The notes beneath the pieces are model-generated. The model did not search any database, had not been told where the DNA came from, and saw only the letters and a list, made by a program, of their open reading frames with translations. From Gemmatimonas sp. (GTDB taxonomy: Bacteria > Gemmatimonadota > Gemmatimonadetes > Gemmatimonadales > Gemmatimonadaceae): a stretch of 64,000 nucleotides of DNA. The DNA lies in the NCBI GenBank assembly GCA_011390885.1, contig JAABRO010000033.1:17389-81388 (forward strand), written 5' to 3'. The translations under genes and the position numbers were made by a program. This document shows, piece after piece, positions 1-7,984 of the stretch; within the stretch, counting starts at the first letter, position 1, and each line of letters opens with the position of its first letter.

Positions 1-1234
1 TGGTCCAGCGCACGAAGTCGAGCGTGCTGAGCCCCGAGTAGCAGCGCGCGAGCCCGGCGGTGGGCAGCACGTGGTTGGCACCGGTCATGTAGTCGCCGTA
101 GGCCACGCTCGCACTCTCGCCCACGAAGATGGTGCCTGCGTGCCGCAGCGCGGCGAGCGTGGCGTCGCGCACGTCGTCACGCACGGCGAGCAGCAGGTGT
201 TCGGCGGCCCACTCGTTGGCGAAGCGCACGCCCGCCTCGAGCGACGCGCAGGTGAGCAGCGCGCTGCGCGCGGCCAGCGCCGTGCGCACGATGTCGGCGC
301 GCGGCGTGGTGGCCACGAGGGTCGCCAGTGACGCCTGCACCCGATCGGCGAACGCCTCGCTGCCCACGAGCACCGCAATCACCGCGGCGTCGGGGTCGTG
401 CTCGGCCTGCGCGAGCAGTTCGCGTGCGATCACGTCAGGGTTCGCGCTCTCGTCGGCGAGCACGAGCAGTTCGCTCGGGCCGGCCGGCGAGTCGATCGTG
501 ACGTTGGACACGAGCTGCAGCTTGGCCTCGGCCACGTACGCGTTGCCCGGGCCCACGATGCGGTCCACGCGTGGCACCGAGTCGGTGCCGAGCGCCATGG
601 CGGCGATGGCGCCGGCGCCGCCGATGGCGAAGACGCGGTCCACGTTGGCGAGCTCAGCGGCGGCGAGCACCACGTCGGTGGGGAGGCCGCTCGGCGACGG
701 CGGCGAGCAGACGATGACTTCGCCCACGCCGGCCACGCGCGCTGGCACGGCGCCCATGAGCAGTGAGCTCGGGTAGGCCGCGCGCCCGCCCGGCGCGTAC
801 ACTCCCACGCGCGCGAGCGGGTCGGGGCGACGGCCGATCACGATGCCGGGCTCCGGCGAGACTTCCACCGTGGTCGGGCGGAACGCGGCGTGCACCGTGC
901 CGATGTTCGCGGCCGCACGCTCGAGGGCGCGGCGCAGCGCCGGGTCGAGTGCATCGAGCGCGCGCGTCCACTCGCGGCGCGGCACGTCGAGCGTGTCGAT
1001 GGACACGCCATCGAAGCGGGCGGCGTACTCGCGGAGCGCGTCATCGCCACGCGTGCGCACCGCCTGGATGATGTCGCGCGTGCGCGCGCGCACCGTGTCC
1101 ACGTCGCTGCCGGCGGCGGCGTTCGTGCCCCCGTCGCGCTGCATGAGCGCGCGCGCGAGTGCCGGCTCGAGTGACTCGAGGGCGCCGCGCGCGCGCCAGG
1201 CGAGCGGCGCGGCGGTCGTCGGCGCGTCGCTCAT
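1..1234 (-). CDS. hisD: Histidinol dehydrogenase (3' end cut by window edge)
   Basis: Catalyses the last two oxidations of histidine synthesis, L-histidinol to L-histidine, in the cytoplasm with NAD+ and zinc. About 411 residues are present and the C-terminus lies beyond base 1. The reading shows the family core: [25 protein letters not shown] (quoted here in part), [12 protein letters not shown] and [11 protein letters not shown], followed by the catalytic AEHD near residue 285. ATG at 1234 is chosen because it overlaps the hisG stop (ATGA, 1231-1234), so the two are translationally coupled. It is the second gene of the operon under the upstream attenuator. Confidence 0.95.
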   Translation of the reverse strand, partial: MSDAPTTAAPLAWRARGALESLEPALARALMQRDGGTNAAAGSDVDTVRARTRDIIQAVRTRGDDALREYAARFDGVSIDTLDVPRREWTRALDALDPALRRALERAAANIGTVHAAFRPTTVEVSPEPGIVIGRRPDPLARVGVYAPGGRAAYPSSLLMGAVPARVAGVGEVIVCSPPSPSGLPTDVVLAAAELANVDRVFAIGGAGAIAAMALGTDSVPRVDRIVGPGNAYVAEAKLQLVSNVTIDSPAGPSELLVLADESANPDVIARELLAQAEHDPDAAVIAVLVGSEAFADRVQASLATLVATTPRADIVRTALAARSALLTCASLEAGVRFANEWAAEHLLLAVRDDVRDATLAALRHAGTIFVGESASVAYGDYMTGANHVLPTAGLARCYSGLSTLDFVRWT

Positions 1235-2109
1235 GGCACGAGCCGCTCGATGCGCGTGACGAGCATGCCCTCGGCACCCAGCGCGCGCAGCTGCGCGATG
1301 GTGCGGTACACGGCCTTGGCCGGCACCACGGCGTGCACGGCCACCATGGTGCCGCCGTTCATGATGTCCACCACCGTGGGGCCATTGAGGCCGGGCAGGA
1401 TCTGCTTGACCTGGTCGAGCATGGCGCGCGGCACGTTGGCCATGAGGTAGCGCTGGCCGCGCGCGCGGATCACCGAGGCGAGCGCCGTGGCCAGCTCCTC
1501 GAACTCGGCGGCACGCTCCGGGTCACCGTTGCGTGGTCCGTTGGGCGCCGTGATGAGGCGCGCGGTGCTCGTGAGCACCGTCTCGATCTCGCGCAGGCCG
1601 TTGGTCTTGAGCGTGGAACCGGTGGAGGTGAGGTCGACCACGATGTCGGCGATGCCGAGGTGCGGTGCGATCTCGGCGGCGCCGGACACGGGCACCACGT
1701 CCACCGGGCGCCCGCGCTCGGCGAAGAACTTCGCCGTGATGCGCGGGAAGACGGAGGCGACGCGCACGCGCGCGCCGTCCGCGCCGATCTGGTCCACGGT
1801 GGTGATGCCGGAGTCGTCCTTGGCGGCCACGACGAGGCGGCAGCGGCCGAAGCCGAGGTCGAGTCGGTCGGCGAGGTCGCGCCCCGACTCGTTCACGAGG
1901 TCCCAGCCGGTGACGCCGGCGTCGGCGGCGCCGTCGGCGACGAACTCGGGGATGTCCTGGGCGCGCACGAAGATGGCTTCGAACTCACCGCCCAGGGACG
2001 CGGTCAGGGCCCGTTCGCCGGCGGCGCGGACTTCGAGGCCCGCGTCATTGAAGAGGGCGCGGGTTTCTTCACTCAGCCGCCCCTTGTTGGGCAGCGCGAT
2101 TCGCAGCAT
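1231..2109 (-). CDS. hisG: ATP phosphoribosyltransferase, long form
   Basis: First committed enzyme of histidine synthesis, condensing ATP and PRPP. The 292-residue protein begins MLRIALPNKGRL, the standard HisG start, so ATG at 2109 is preferred over the longer open frame upstream, which crosses the leader terminator. Length and the C-terminal region (about residues 215-292, ending in RIERLVP) fit the long hexameric HisG with the ACT-like regulatory domain bound by histidine. This form does not need HisZ. The region VDLTSTGSTLKTNGL matches the PRPP-binding loop. It is the first structural gene after the attenuator and is coupled to hisD. Confidence 0.95.
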   Translation of the reverse strand: MLRIALPNKGRLSEETRALFNDAGLEVRAAGERALTASLGGEFEAIFVRAQDIPEFVADGAADAGVTGWDLVNESGRDLADRLDLGFGRCRLVVAAKDDSGITTVDQIGADGARVRVASVFPRITAKFFAERGRPVDVVPVSGAAEIAPHLGIADIVVDLTSTGSTLKTNGLREIETVLTSTARLITAPNGPRNGDPERAAEFEELATALASVIRARGQRYLMANVPRAMLDQVKQILPGLNGPTVVDIMNGGTMVAVHAVVPAKAVYRTIAQLRALGAEGMLVTRIERLVP

Positions 2110-2173
2110 GGGACACTCGTGGGGTTGAAGGACCGGAAGGGTGCGGACCGGTCCCGAGGGCGCGCCGGGCAAC

Positions 2174-2202
2174 AAAAAGGCCCGTCCTCGGGAGGACGGG
2201 CC
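2174..2202 (-). terminator. Intrinsic terminator of the his attenuator
   Basis: On the minus strand a 10-bp perfect stem (arms 2193-2202 and 2179-2188, loop 2189-2192) is followed by five T residues (2178-2174). It lies between the histidine-rich leader ORF and hisG, with no other gene upstream to end. An alternative pairing is available: mRNA bases 2275-2268 (GACGGGUC) can pair over 8 bp, with one G-U, with the terminator's own 5' arm (2202-2195). That segment begins just after the last His codon. The geometry is that of a ribosome-stalling attenuator. Confidence 0.88.
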
Positions 2203-2235
2203 AGCGGATGCTGATCGGCGTGGTGCGGAGCGCGC

Positions 2236-2322
2236 TCAGGCGCCCATGGACACGCGCAACAGTCCGCGACCCGTCGGGCCGTGACCATGATGCGCGTGAT
2301 GATGGGCGGTGGTGCGCTGCAT
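2236..2322 (-). CDS. hisL: his operon leader peptide (28 aa, His-rich)
   Basis: ATG at 2322 opens a 28-codon frame that ends in TGA at 2236-2238. Residues 7-14 read HHHAHHGH, six histidines in eight codons, in an otherwise ordinary short peptide. Ribosomes starved of His-tRNA would stall here, leaving the downstream segment free to form the antiterminator and letting transcription continue into hisG. No Shine-Dalgarno sequence precedes the ATG, and the predicted transcript starts at or within 1-2 nt of it, so the leader is probably translated as a leaderless mRNA. The frame is too short for usual gene calling. Confidence 0.9.
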   Translation of the reverse strand: MQRTTAHHHAHHGHGPTGRGLLRVSMGA

Positions 2323-2327
2323 GCCCA

Positions 2328-2357
2328 ATGCTAGTCGGGGTCGGGAGGTGGGGTCAA
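2328..2357 (-). promoter_or_regulatory. Promoter of the his operon
   Basis: Minus-strand -35 TTGACC (2357-2352), an 18-bp spacer and -10 TAGCAT (2333-2328). The expected start point falls on the A of the leader ATG at 2322 or one base later. Confidence 0.75.
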
Positions 2358-2418
2358 GCGGGGGGCGGGGTCATGTGGTTGGCGAGGCGCGGGCGGTCAG
2401 CTCATGACGTCGTCGTCC

Positions 2419-2509
2419 GGCCAGACCGCCTACCGTCTACCGACGCACCGATGCCGAGCACACGGAGTTCTCGGCATCGGTAGACGGTGATCGGTCGATC
2501 GGTCTGGCC
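2419..2509. repeat. 91-nt imperfect inverted repeat
   Basis: The outer arms GGCCAGACCG (2419-2428) and CGGTCTGGCC (2500-2509) are perfect complements. Inside them, a 19-base right-arm segment (CTCGGCATCG then GTAGACGGT, 2470-2488) matches the left arm except for an 8-base insertion, CGCACCGA. No T-run follows on either side, so it is not a standard terminator. The rest of 2358-2598 contains no gene that I can support. It separates the divergent his and cupredoxin promoters. Confidence 0.7.
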
Positions 2510-2598
2510 GAATGCGAGGCGGCACCTCACCGCACCGATCGGTCGTTGGGGCATGAGCCCCCCTCCCCCAATCCCGACCAATCTCCCCGGGAACCCCT

Positions 2599-2632
2599 TT
2601 GACCGCCGACCACTTTGTGAATAGATTCACAA
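2599..2632 (+). promoter_or_regulatory. Cupredoxin promoter with overlapping CRP-type operator
   Basis: -35 TTGACC (2599-2604), 17-bp spacer, -10 TAGATT (2622-2627). The perfect palindrome TTGTGAATAGATTCACAA (2615-2632) covers the -10 box. Its core TGTGA-N6-TCACA is the CRP-family consensus and differs from the FNR core TTGAT-N4-ATCAA. The position over the -10 suggests repression by a CRP/FNR-family protein. Confidence 0.7.
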
Positions 2633-2716
2633 GTCTCGCAGGGATTCTGCGGGCGCAGGCGAATGCCTGTGGACGTCAGTCCTATCCGTCGATCAGGCTA
2701 TTGGAGGCCTTTCGAG

Positions 2717-3220
2717 ATGCGGTTTCTTGGATTTGCAGTGGTGACCGGCGCGGCGATGCTGCTCGGCGCGTGCGGTGGTGGTGACAGCGCTCCGGCGACG
2801 GACGCTCCGGCGACGGAAGCGCCCGCGATGGAGGCTCCGGCGGCTGAGGCCGCGCCGGCTGGTGCGGCGCAGGCGATCACCGGCACCATTCATGAAGTGC
2901 AGATGGTCGGTGACGACAAGGGCTACTACTACTCGCCCGCCGAGATCACCCTGAAGGCCGGCGACGGCATCAAGTTCAAGATGATCAGCGGCGGCCCGCA
3001 CAACGTGGCGTTCGACGCCACGCTCCTGCCGGCCGACGTGAAGGGCCAGCTGGTTGCCAACATGCCGAACCAGGCCAGCGAGCTGATGGGCCCGATGATG
3101 CTGAACGCGGGCGAAGAGTACACGATCTCGTTCGCCGGCGTGACGCCGGGCACGTACGAGTTCTTCTGCACGCCGCACCTCGCGATGGGCATGAAGGGCA
3201 AGGTCATCGTCACCGAGTAA
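2717..3220 (+). CDS. Plastocyanin-like type I copper lipoprotein
   Basis: A probable small electron carrier anchored outside the inner membrane. ATG at 2717 follows GGAGG (2703-2707). The 167-residue protein has a lipoprotein signal with lipobox LGAC (lipidated Cys19), then an Ala/Pro-rich tether to about residue 52, then one cupredoxin domain. Type I copper ligands are visible: His95 in GGPHNV, Cys151 and His154 in FCTPH, and Met159, with the Cys-to-Met spacing of 8 seen in plastocyanins. A single gene between its own promoter and terminator. The redox partner is unknown; a role in respiratory or photosynthetic electron flow is inference. Confidence 0.88.
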   Translation: MRFLGFAVVTGAAMLLGACGGGDSAPATDAPATEAPAMEAPAAEAAPAGAAQAITGTIHEVQMVGDDKGYYYSPAEITLKAGDGIKFKMISGGPHNVAFDATLLPADVKGQLVANMPNQASELMGPMMLNAGEEYTISFAGVTPGTYEFFCTPHLAMGMKGKVIVTE

Positions 3221-3255
3221 GTCGGTTCGACGGACCGGATATGACGGCACGTCCA

Positions 3256-3294
3256 ATCGGGGGTCGGCGCACTGCGCCGGCCCCCGATTTCGTT
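3256..3294 (+). terminator. Rho-independent terminator after the cupredoxin gene
   Basis: A hairpin with arms ATCGGGGG...CCCCCGAT (3256-3288) and a GC-rich inner stem is followed by TTCGTT. It lies 35 nt past the stop codon. Confidence 0.75.
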
Positions 3295-3344
3295 GTGCCC
3301 GCCTACAACGCCCGCGCGCGCGTGCTACGCGCTGTCTCCGCGCG

Positions 3345-4028
3345 CTAGCGGCGCTTCAGCTTCTTGAGCCTGGCGTCCACCGCCCCCATGGTGGCCACGC
3401 CGCTCAGGCGGATGACCGGCGCATCGGGGCCCGGATCGGCATCGGCACTCGCGATCTCGAACGCGCCCATGATGCCCATGCCGGTGCACTCCACGCGCAC
3501 CCCGGTGGGCACGTAGATGTCCACCCCGCCCATGAGCACGAACAGCTCGATCTCGGTCACGCCGGGGCCGAACTGCGCCTCGCGCAGGTCGAGCGTCACG
3601 CCCCCCATCACGGACACGACCCGGAGCTGGCTCGGCACCACCCAGGCGCCCTTCCGCTCGGCGGCGCCCATCACGGCCATGAGCGCCTGGCGCGCGGGGA
3701 CCACATCGGGCCGCGCGCGGACCGCGGCGCCGTACTCGAGCGCGCGAGCGGACAGGTAGGCCGGCAGCTGCGCGGGGTTCGAATCGGCGTACGACGATGT
3801 CGGGCGCATCGGTGCCGATGCCAGGCCCTCGAGTCCGCGGGGCTGCAGGTCGGCGAGCACCTCCGCCAACGCCTGACGGGTGGTGGCCCGGTACACCCGT
3901 GCCATGCGCTGCTCGAGCTCGTCGAGCTCGAGCCGGTCGGCGGCGTAGGCATCGCCGAGCGCGGACAGGACCGCCTCGCGCTCGGCGGCCGACGGTGCGG
4001 CCGGGCGGGGGATGTCGTCGGTGGACAT
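3345..4028 (-). CDS. DUF1707 and LiaF-like C-terminal domain protein
   Basis: A 227-residue soluble protein. Residues about 10-65 (EREAVLSALGDAYAADRLEL then DELEQR) match the DUF1707/SHOCT-like segment. Residues about 125-215 (SVMGGVTLDL, VLMGGVDIYVP, GIMGAFE) carry the repeated GG turns of the LiaF/YvqF cell-wall stress domain. Such proteins are usually tied to envelope stress responses, but no histidine kinase partner is adjacent. ATG at 4028 lies 6 nt after a TAGCTT box (4040-4035), so the transcript is probably leaderless. It is divergent from the next gene. Confidence 0.75.
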   Translation of the reverse strand: MSTDDIPRPAAPSAAEREAVLSALGDAYAADRLELDELEQRMARVYRATTRQALAEVLADLQPRGLEGLASAPMRPTSSYADSNPAQLPAYLSARALEYGAAVRARPDVVPARQALMAVMGAAERKGAWVVPSQLRVVSVMGGVTLDLREAQFGPGVTEIELFVLMGGVDIYVPTGVRVECTGMGIMGAFEIASADADPGPDAPVIRLSGVATMGAVDARLKKLKRR

Positions 4029-4104
4029 GCGCAGAAGCTAGTGCGCCGCGCCGGCTCGTGGTGACCCCTTGGCCGCGTCCGTGCGGGCAACTAGCCTCCG
4101 CCCC

Positions 4105-4545
4105 ATGTGGGCCGACGCGCTCCTCGCACTCGAACGCACGCACCTGCTGCGGCTCGCCCTGTGGGGTGGCGGCAGCGTGCTCGCGGGCACGCTCGTGTTC
4201 CTGCTGCTCGCGCTCCGCCGGCAGCGATCGCCGCTGCTGCAGCACTTCGCCATCCAGACGGCAGCGTGGGGCGCGGTGGACCTGGCGATCTGCACCTGGG
4301 CCTGGCGCGGGCTCGCGCTGCGCGACTTCGACGGCGCGACGTCGCTGGTGAACTTTCTCTGGCTCAACGTGGGGCTCGACGCGGGGTACGTGGGCGTCGG
4401 GGTCACGCTCGCGATCGCGGCGTGGCGACTGGGCCGACGCCTCGGGGGCGTGGGCGCGGGGTTGGGCGTGATCGTGCAGGGGCTGGCGCTCGCGCTGCTG
4501 GACCTGGTGCTGATCGCCGAAATCGCCGCCGCGCGCGCCGCCTGA
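4105..4545 (+). CDS. Integral membrane protein, about four helices, function unknown
   Basis: 146 residues with hydrophobic stretches near residues 15-36, 47-65, 75-100 and 115-140. I do not recognise a catalytic motif. ATG at 4105 is preferred over an in-frame codon 36 bases upstream because TTGGCC (4069-4074), a 17-bp spacer and TAGCCT (4092-4097) would start transcription at the codon itself. It is followed after 44 bp by the GAF protein on the same strand. Confidence 0.65.
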   Translation: MWADALLALERTHLLRLALWGGGSVLAGTLVFLLLALRRQRSPLLQHFAIQTAAWGAVDLAICTWAWRGLALRDFDGATSLVNFLWLNVGLDAGYVGVGVTLAIAAWRLGRRLGGVGAGLGVIVQGLALALLDLVLIAEIAAARAA

Positions 4546-4589
4546 GCACGCCCGGTAACCGTCCTATTCCAAGCACACCGGTTAGCACA

Positions 4590-5081
4590 ATGGAACCCGT
4601 CATCCCCGACCTGCGTGGCACGCCCAAGCGCGAGGCGTACGACCGACTCGCCGAGCTGCAGGCACTGCTGCTCGAGGGCACGAACGACCCGATCGCGGGC
4701 ATGGCCACCACCAGCGCGCTGCTGCACCACGCGTTCGGTCACCTGTGGACCGGCTTCTACCGCGTGGTCGAGCCGGGCCGGTTGCTCCGGGTGGGGCCGT
4801 ACCAGGGCACGCTCGGCTGTCTCGACATCGCCTTCGGACGCGGCGTGTGCGGTACTGCGGCGGCGGAGGGACGCACCGTGGTGGTGCCCTACGTGCACGC
4901 CTTTCCCGGGCACATCGCCTGCGACGGGCGTTCGCAGAGCGAGATCGTGGTGCCGGTGTTCGGGGCCGATGGCGCGCTGCTGGCGGTGCTCGACATCGAC
5001 AGCGCGGAGCCCGCGACGTTCGATGACGAAGACGCCGCCGGGCTCGAACGACTGATGCGCTGGTTCGCGACGCTTCCTTGA
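4590..5081 (+). CDS. msrC: Free methionine-(R)-sulfoxide reductase, GAF type
   Basis: Reduces free L-methionine-(R)-sulfoxide in the cytoplasm, an oxidative-damage repair activity. The 163-residue protein is a single GAF domain with the fRMsr signature: GPYQGTLGC, FGRGVCGTAA, FPGHIACD and SEIVVPVF. The three cysteines (77, 87, 111) have spacings of 10 and 24, the same as Cys84, Cys94 and Cys118 of the E. coli enzyme, and Cys111 would be catalytic. A plain GAF sensor role is unlikely because all three cysteines are kept. Confidence 0.9.
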   Translation: MEPVIPDLRGTPKREAYDRLAELQALLLEGTNDPIAGMATTSALLHHAFGHLWTGFYRVVEPGRLLRVGPYQGTLGCLDIAFGRGVCGTAAAEGRTVVVPYVHAFPGHIACDGRSQSEIVVPVFGADGALLAVLDIDSAEPATFDDEDAAGLERLMRWFATLP

Positions 5082-5143
5082 TCGTGTCCCGCGGGGCATC
5101 TTCTCGGTCCTGTTGACGCTGCGGGATCCTTCACGAGGCAGAC

Positions 5144-5752
5144 ATGACGGTCACCGGCTACTCGGATCGCATCAACCACGCGTTCGCCTTCGCGGCCAAG
5201 CATCACGACCAGCAGGTGCGCAAGGGCACGCGGCTGCCGTACCTCACGCAGCCGGCGAACGTGGCCGTCATCCTCACGCGCTACGCGCAGGATGAGTCCA
5301 CCGTGGTCGCGGGCATCCTGCACGACACGGTGGCCGACGTGGTGCGTGACGGGTGGACGCGTGACATGCTCGACGAGCGCATCGGCCGGAAGTTCGGCGC
5401 CGACGCGCTCGAGGCGATCCTCGCCGTGATCGAGCGGCGCACCGATGACGACGGCGTGGAGCTGTCGCAGGAGGACCGCAAGGCAGATGTCCTGGCGCGC
5501 CTCGCGGACGCGAACGACATGGCACGCTGGGTGTGCACCGCCGACAAGGTGCACGGCGCCTGGTCGCTCGTGCACGACCTCGCGCGCACGTCGTTTCCGG
5601 AGACGGTGTGGGGGCGGTTCAGCGCAGGTCGGGAAGGCACCGTGCGCTGGTATCGCGCGGTGTGCGACCGGCTGCGGGCCGTCGGGTTCGACGCACCGAT
5701 TGTGGCCGAGCTGGAGGAGGCGACGGCGCGGTTGGAGACGGCGGGGGTGTAG
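5144..5752 (+). CDS. HD-domain phosphohydrolase, small ppGpp-hydrolase-like
   Basis: 202 residues resembling the hydrolase domain of RelA/SpoT and the small MESH1-type enzymes. KGTRLPYL (about residues 26-33) matches the start of the domain, GILHDTVADV (about 57-66) is the HD pair, and TADKVHGAWSLV (about 129-140) fits the later ADK motif. One metal ligand looks changed: the usual HP of Y-x-x-HP is QP here (YLTQPANVA). This could alter metal binding or substrate. No synthetase domain is present. Confidence 0.7.
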   Translation: MTVTGYSDRINHAFAFAAKHHDQQVRKGTRLPYLTQPANVAVILTRYAQDESTVVAGILHDTVADVVRDGWTRDMLDERIGRKFGADALEAILAVIERRTDDDGVELSQEDRKADVLARLADANDMARWVCTADKVHGAWSLVHDLARTSFPETVWGRFSAGREGTVRWYRAVCDRLRAVGFDAPIVAELEEATARLETAGV

Positions 5753-5761
5753 CGGGCTGCT

Positions 5762-5928
5762 GCAGTTGAACCCACGAGACTCGCGGCTCGCCGCTTTCCG
5801 CTCGGGTCCGTTCCACGCGATGGCCGCGCCGAGTGTGATGCCACGTGCATGACGCCAGGAGCGGACATCACGCCCAGCCCGGACCCGAGCGAGAAGCGGC
5901 GAGGATCGAGCCTCGAGGGTTCAACTGC
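5762..5928. repeat. Inverted pair of dispersed palindromic repeats (copies A and B)
   Basis: Copy A (5762-5811, plus) starts GCAGTTGAACCCACG and ends CTCGGGTCCG. Copy B (5880-5928) is the same unit inverted. The pair fills the space between two convergent gene ends (HD protein and ispG), where it could also act as a transcription stop or RNA-stability hairpin. Five further copies are present at 8627, 16592, 16699, 41942 and 42043. Confidence 0.8.
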
Positions 5929-5950
5929 CTTCTCGCGCCTAGACGCGGGC

Positions 5951-7159
5951 TCAATACGTTTTGGCCACGTACTCCTCGAGAATGCCGAGAAACTCGGGCA
6001 CGATGTTGTCGCCCTTGAGCGTGGTGAACAGCTTGCCGTCCACGTACACCGGCGCCTTGGGCTCCTCGAACGTGCCGGGCAGCGAGATGCCGATGTTCGC
6101 GTGCTTGCTCTCGCCGGGCCCGTTCACCACGCACCCCATCACGGCCACCTTCATCTCCACCACGCCGGGGCGCGCTTCGCGCCACACGGGCATCTGTTCG
6201 CGCAGGTAGCCCTGGATGTCCTCGGCCATGTGCTGGAAGAAGGTGCTCGTGGTGCGACCGCAGCCGGGGCACGCCGTCACCTGGGGCGCGAAGGAGCGCA
6301 GGCCGAGCGACTGCAGGATCTGCTGCGCCACGAACACCTCCTCGCGCCGGTCGCCGCCGGGCTTGGGGGTGAGCGAGACGCGGATCGTGTCGCCGATGCC
6401 GTCGGCCAGCAGGATGCCGAGCGCGGTGGCGCTGGCGATCACGCCCTTGTTGCCCATGCCGGCCTCGGTGAGCCCGAGGTGCAGCGGGTAGTCGCAGCGC
6501 GCGGCGAGGCGGCGATAGCACTCCACGAGGTCGGGCACGACGGAGATCTTGGCGCTCACGATGATGCGGTCGTGCGGCAGTCCGACTTCCTCGGCCAGCG
6601 CCGCCGAGCGCAGCGCGCTCTCGAGCATGGCGTCCATGTAGACGTCCTTCGCATCGCGCGGTTCGGCCGACGACGCGTTCTCGTCCATCATGTCGGTGAG
6701 CAGCTGCTGGTCGAGCGAGCCCCAGTTCACGCCGATGCGCACCGGCTTGCCATGGTCGATGGCGGCCTGCACGATCGTGGTGAAGTTCGTGTCGCGGTGC
6801 TTCGTGCCGACGTTGCCGGGGTTGATGCGGTACTTGTCGAGCGCGGCGGCCGCCTTCGGGTACTTCGTGAGCAGCAGATGCCCGTTGTAGTGGAAGTCAC
6901 CGATGAGCGGCACGTCGAGCCCGCGGTCCTCGAGGCGCTGCCGAATCTCGGGGACCGCCTGGGCGGCCTCGTCATTGTTGACCGTGATGCGGACCTTCTG
7001 CGAGCCGGCCTCGAAGAGCGCGGCCACCTGGTCGGCGGTGCCGGCGGCGTCAGCGGTGTCCGTGTTGGTCATGGACTGCACGACCACCGGGTGGCCGGAG
7101 CCCACGGGCACACCGCGCACGAGCACGGTGGCAGTCTGGCGGCGAGGACGGAACGTCAC
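5951..7159 (-). CDS. ispG: 4-hydroxy-3-methylbut-2-enyl diphosphate synthase
   Basis: Penultimate enzyme of the MEP isoprenoid pathway, a [4Fe-4S] protein that converts MEcPP to HMBPP. The 402-residue protein has VQSMTNTDT near the N-terminus and the cluster cysteines in CPGCGRTT and [13 protein letters not shown]. The open frame runs on to 7429 but overlaps the divergent gene at 7280. GTG at 7159 (VTFRPRRQT) gives the standard length and follows a promoter at 7213-7240. No clear Shine-Dalgarno sequence is visible, so the exact start is less sure than the identity. Confidence 0.93.
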   Translation of the reverse strand: MTFRPRRQTATVLVRGVPVGSGHPVVVQSMTNTDTADAAGTADQVAALFEAGSQKVRITVNNDEAAQAVPEIRQRLEDRGLDVPLIGDFHYNGHLLLTKYPKAAAALDKYRINPGNVGTKHRDTNFTTIVQAAIDHGKPVRIGVNWGSLDQQLLTDMMDENASSAEPRDAKDVYMDAMLESALRSAALAEEVGLPHDRIIVSAKISVVPDLVECYRRLAARCDYPLHLGLTEAGMGNKGVIASATALGILLADGIGDTIRVSLTPKPGGDRREEVFVAQQILQSLGLRSFAPQVTACPGCGRTTSTFFQHMAEDIQGYLREQMPVWREARPGVVEMKVAVMGCVVNGPGESKHANIGISLPGTFEEPKAPVYVDGKLFTTLKGDNIVPEFLGILEEYVAKTY

Positions 7160-7212
7160 GATCGGAGAGTCGGGAAACGGGGAAGCCGGGAACGGGCACC
7201 AGGAACGGGCGA

Positions 7213-7240
7213 AAGCTAGCCGGGGCCGACGGGCGACCAA
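7213..7240 (-). promoter_or_regulatory. Probable ispG promoter
   Basis: Minus strand: TTGGTC (7240-7235), a 16-bp spacer and TAGCTT (7218-7213). The predicted leader to the GTG start is about 47 nt. Confidence 0.5.
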
Positions 7241-7279
7241 ACCCTTCCGTCGCCGAGGCCGATCCCTGATGTTGAACGC

Positions 7280-7804
7280 ATGACCGATCCGACCGATCCC
7301 GTGCCCGCCGGTCCGCCGGCGGATCCTGCCGCGTCCGCGGGCGGGACACCGGAACCGAACACCGCGTCTGCCGGAACGCCCACGCCCGTGCAGGCGGCCG
7401 CCCCGCGCAAGTCGTTCGCGCGCCGCCATTGGGGCAAGCTCACGCTGGCGGCGTTCATCGTCGCCCCCACGATCGTGTTCGGGATCTGGGTCGCGGTCGG
7501 CCTCAACTTCGTGTATTCGGAGGGGGAGCGCGCCGGCTTCGTGCAGAAAATTTCGCAGAAGGGGTGGCTCTGCAAGACGTGGGAGGGGGAGATGGCGATC
7601 TCCACCATTCCCGGCAGCATGCCGCAGCTCTGGGCGTTCAGCGTGCGCAGCGATTCGGTCGCGCTCGCGATCGAGGCCACGAACGGCAAGCGCGTGGTGC
7701 TCGAGTACGAGGAGAAGCCGTGGGTGCCGACGACCTGCTTCGGCGAGACGAAGTACTTCGTGAGCGGCGTGCGCGTGGTGGGGGAGGCGCCGCAGCCGAT
7801 GTAG
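7280..7804 (+). CDS. Single-pass membrane protein, unknown function
   Basis: 174 residues. The first 45 are Pro/Ala/Thr-rich and disordered, followed by a basic patch ([11 protein letters not shown]), one transmembrane helix at about residues 52-75, and a periplasmic domain containing [17 protein letters not shown]. The KGW-CKTWEGE motif occurs in small uncharacterised membrane proteins of several phyla, and I know of no assigned function. Two cysteines (in LCKTW and TTCFGE) may form a disulfide. Divergent from ispG. Confidence 0.7.
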   Translation: MTDPTDPVPAGPPADPAASAGGTPEPNTASAGTPTPVQAAAPRKSFARRHWGKLTLAAFIVAPTIVFGIWVAVGLNFVYSEGERAGFVQKISQKGWLCKTWEGEMAISTIPGSMPQLWAFSVRSDSVALAIEATNGKRVVLEYEEKPWVPTTCFGETKYFVSGVRVVGEAPQPM

Positions 7805-7984
7805 GGGCGACCGCGTGCGCGGTGATTACGCGAGGCGTACGCCGAAAGCATGACACCCCTTTCGGGAATTGGGAATGCGTGCAATGATGTGTGTACGCTG
7901 TCGCGATGCGGGCGATCCTGGCGAAAGCCTCGGTCCCGCGGCGTCGGCGTGCTGGACTACCTGCACTCCTTGGAGGAGTCACAT

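Noticed and set aside
2073-2288. 71-codon frame on the minus strand across the his leader
   Set aside because: It runs through the terminator and is out of frame with both the His-rich leader and hisG. The leader peptide and attenuator explain the region.
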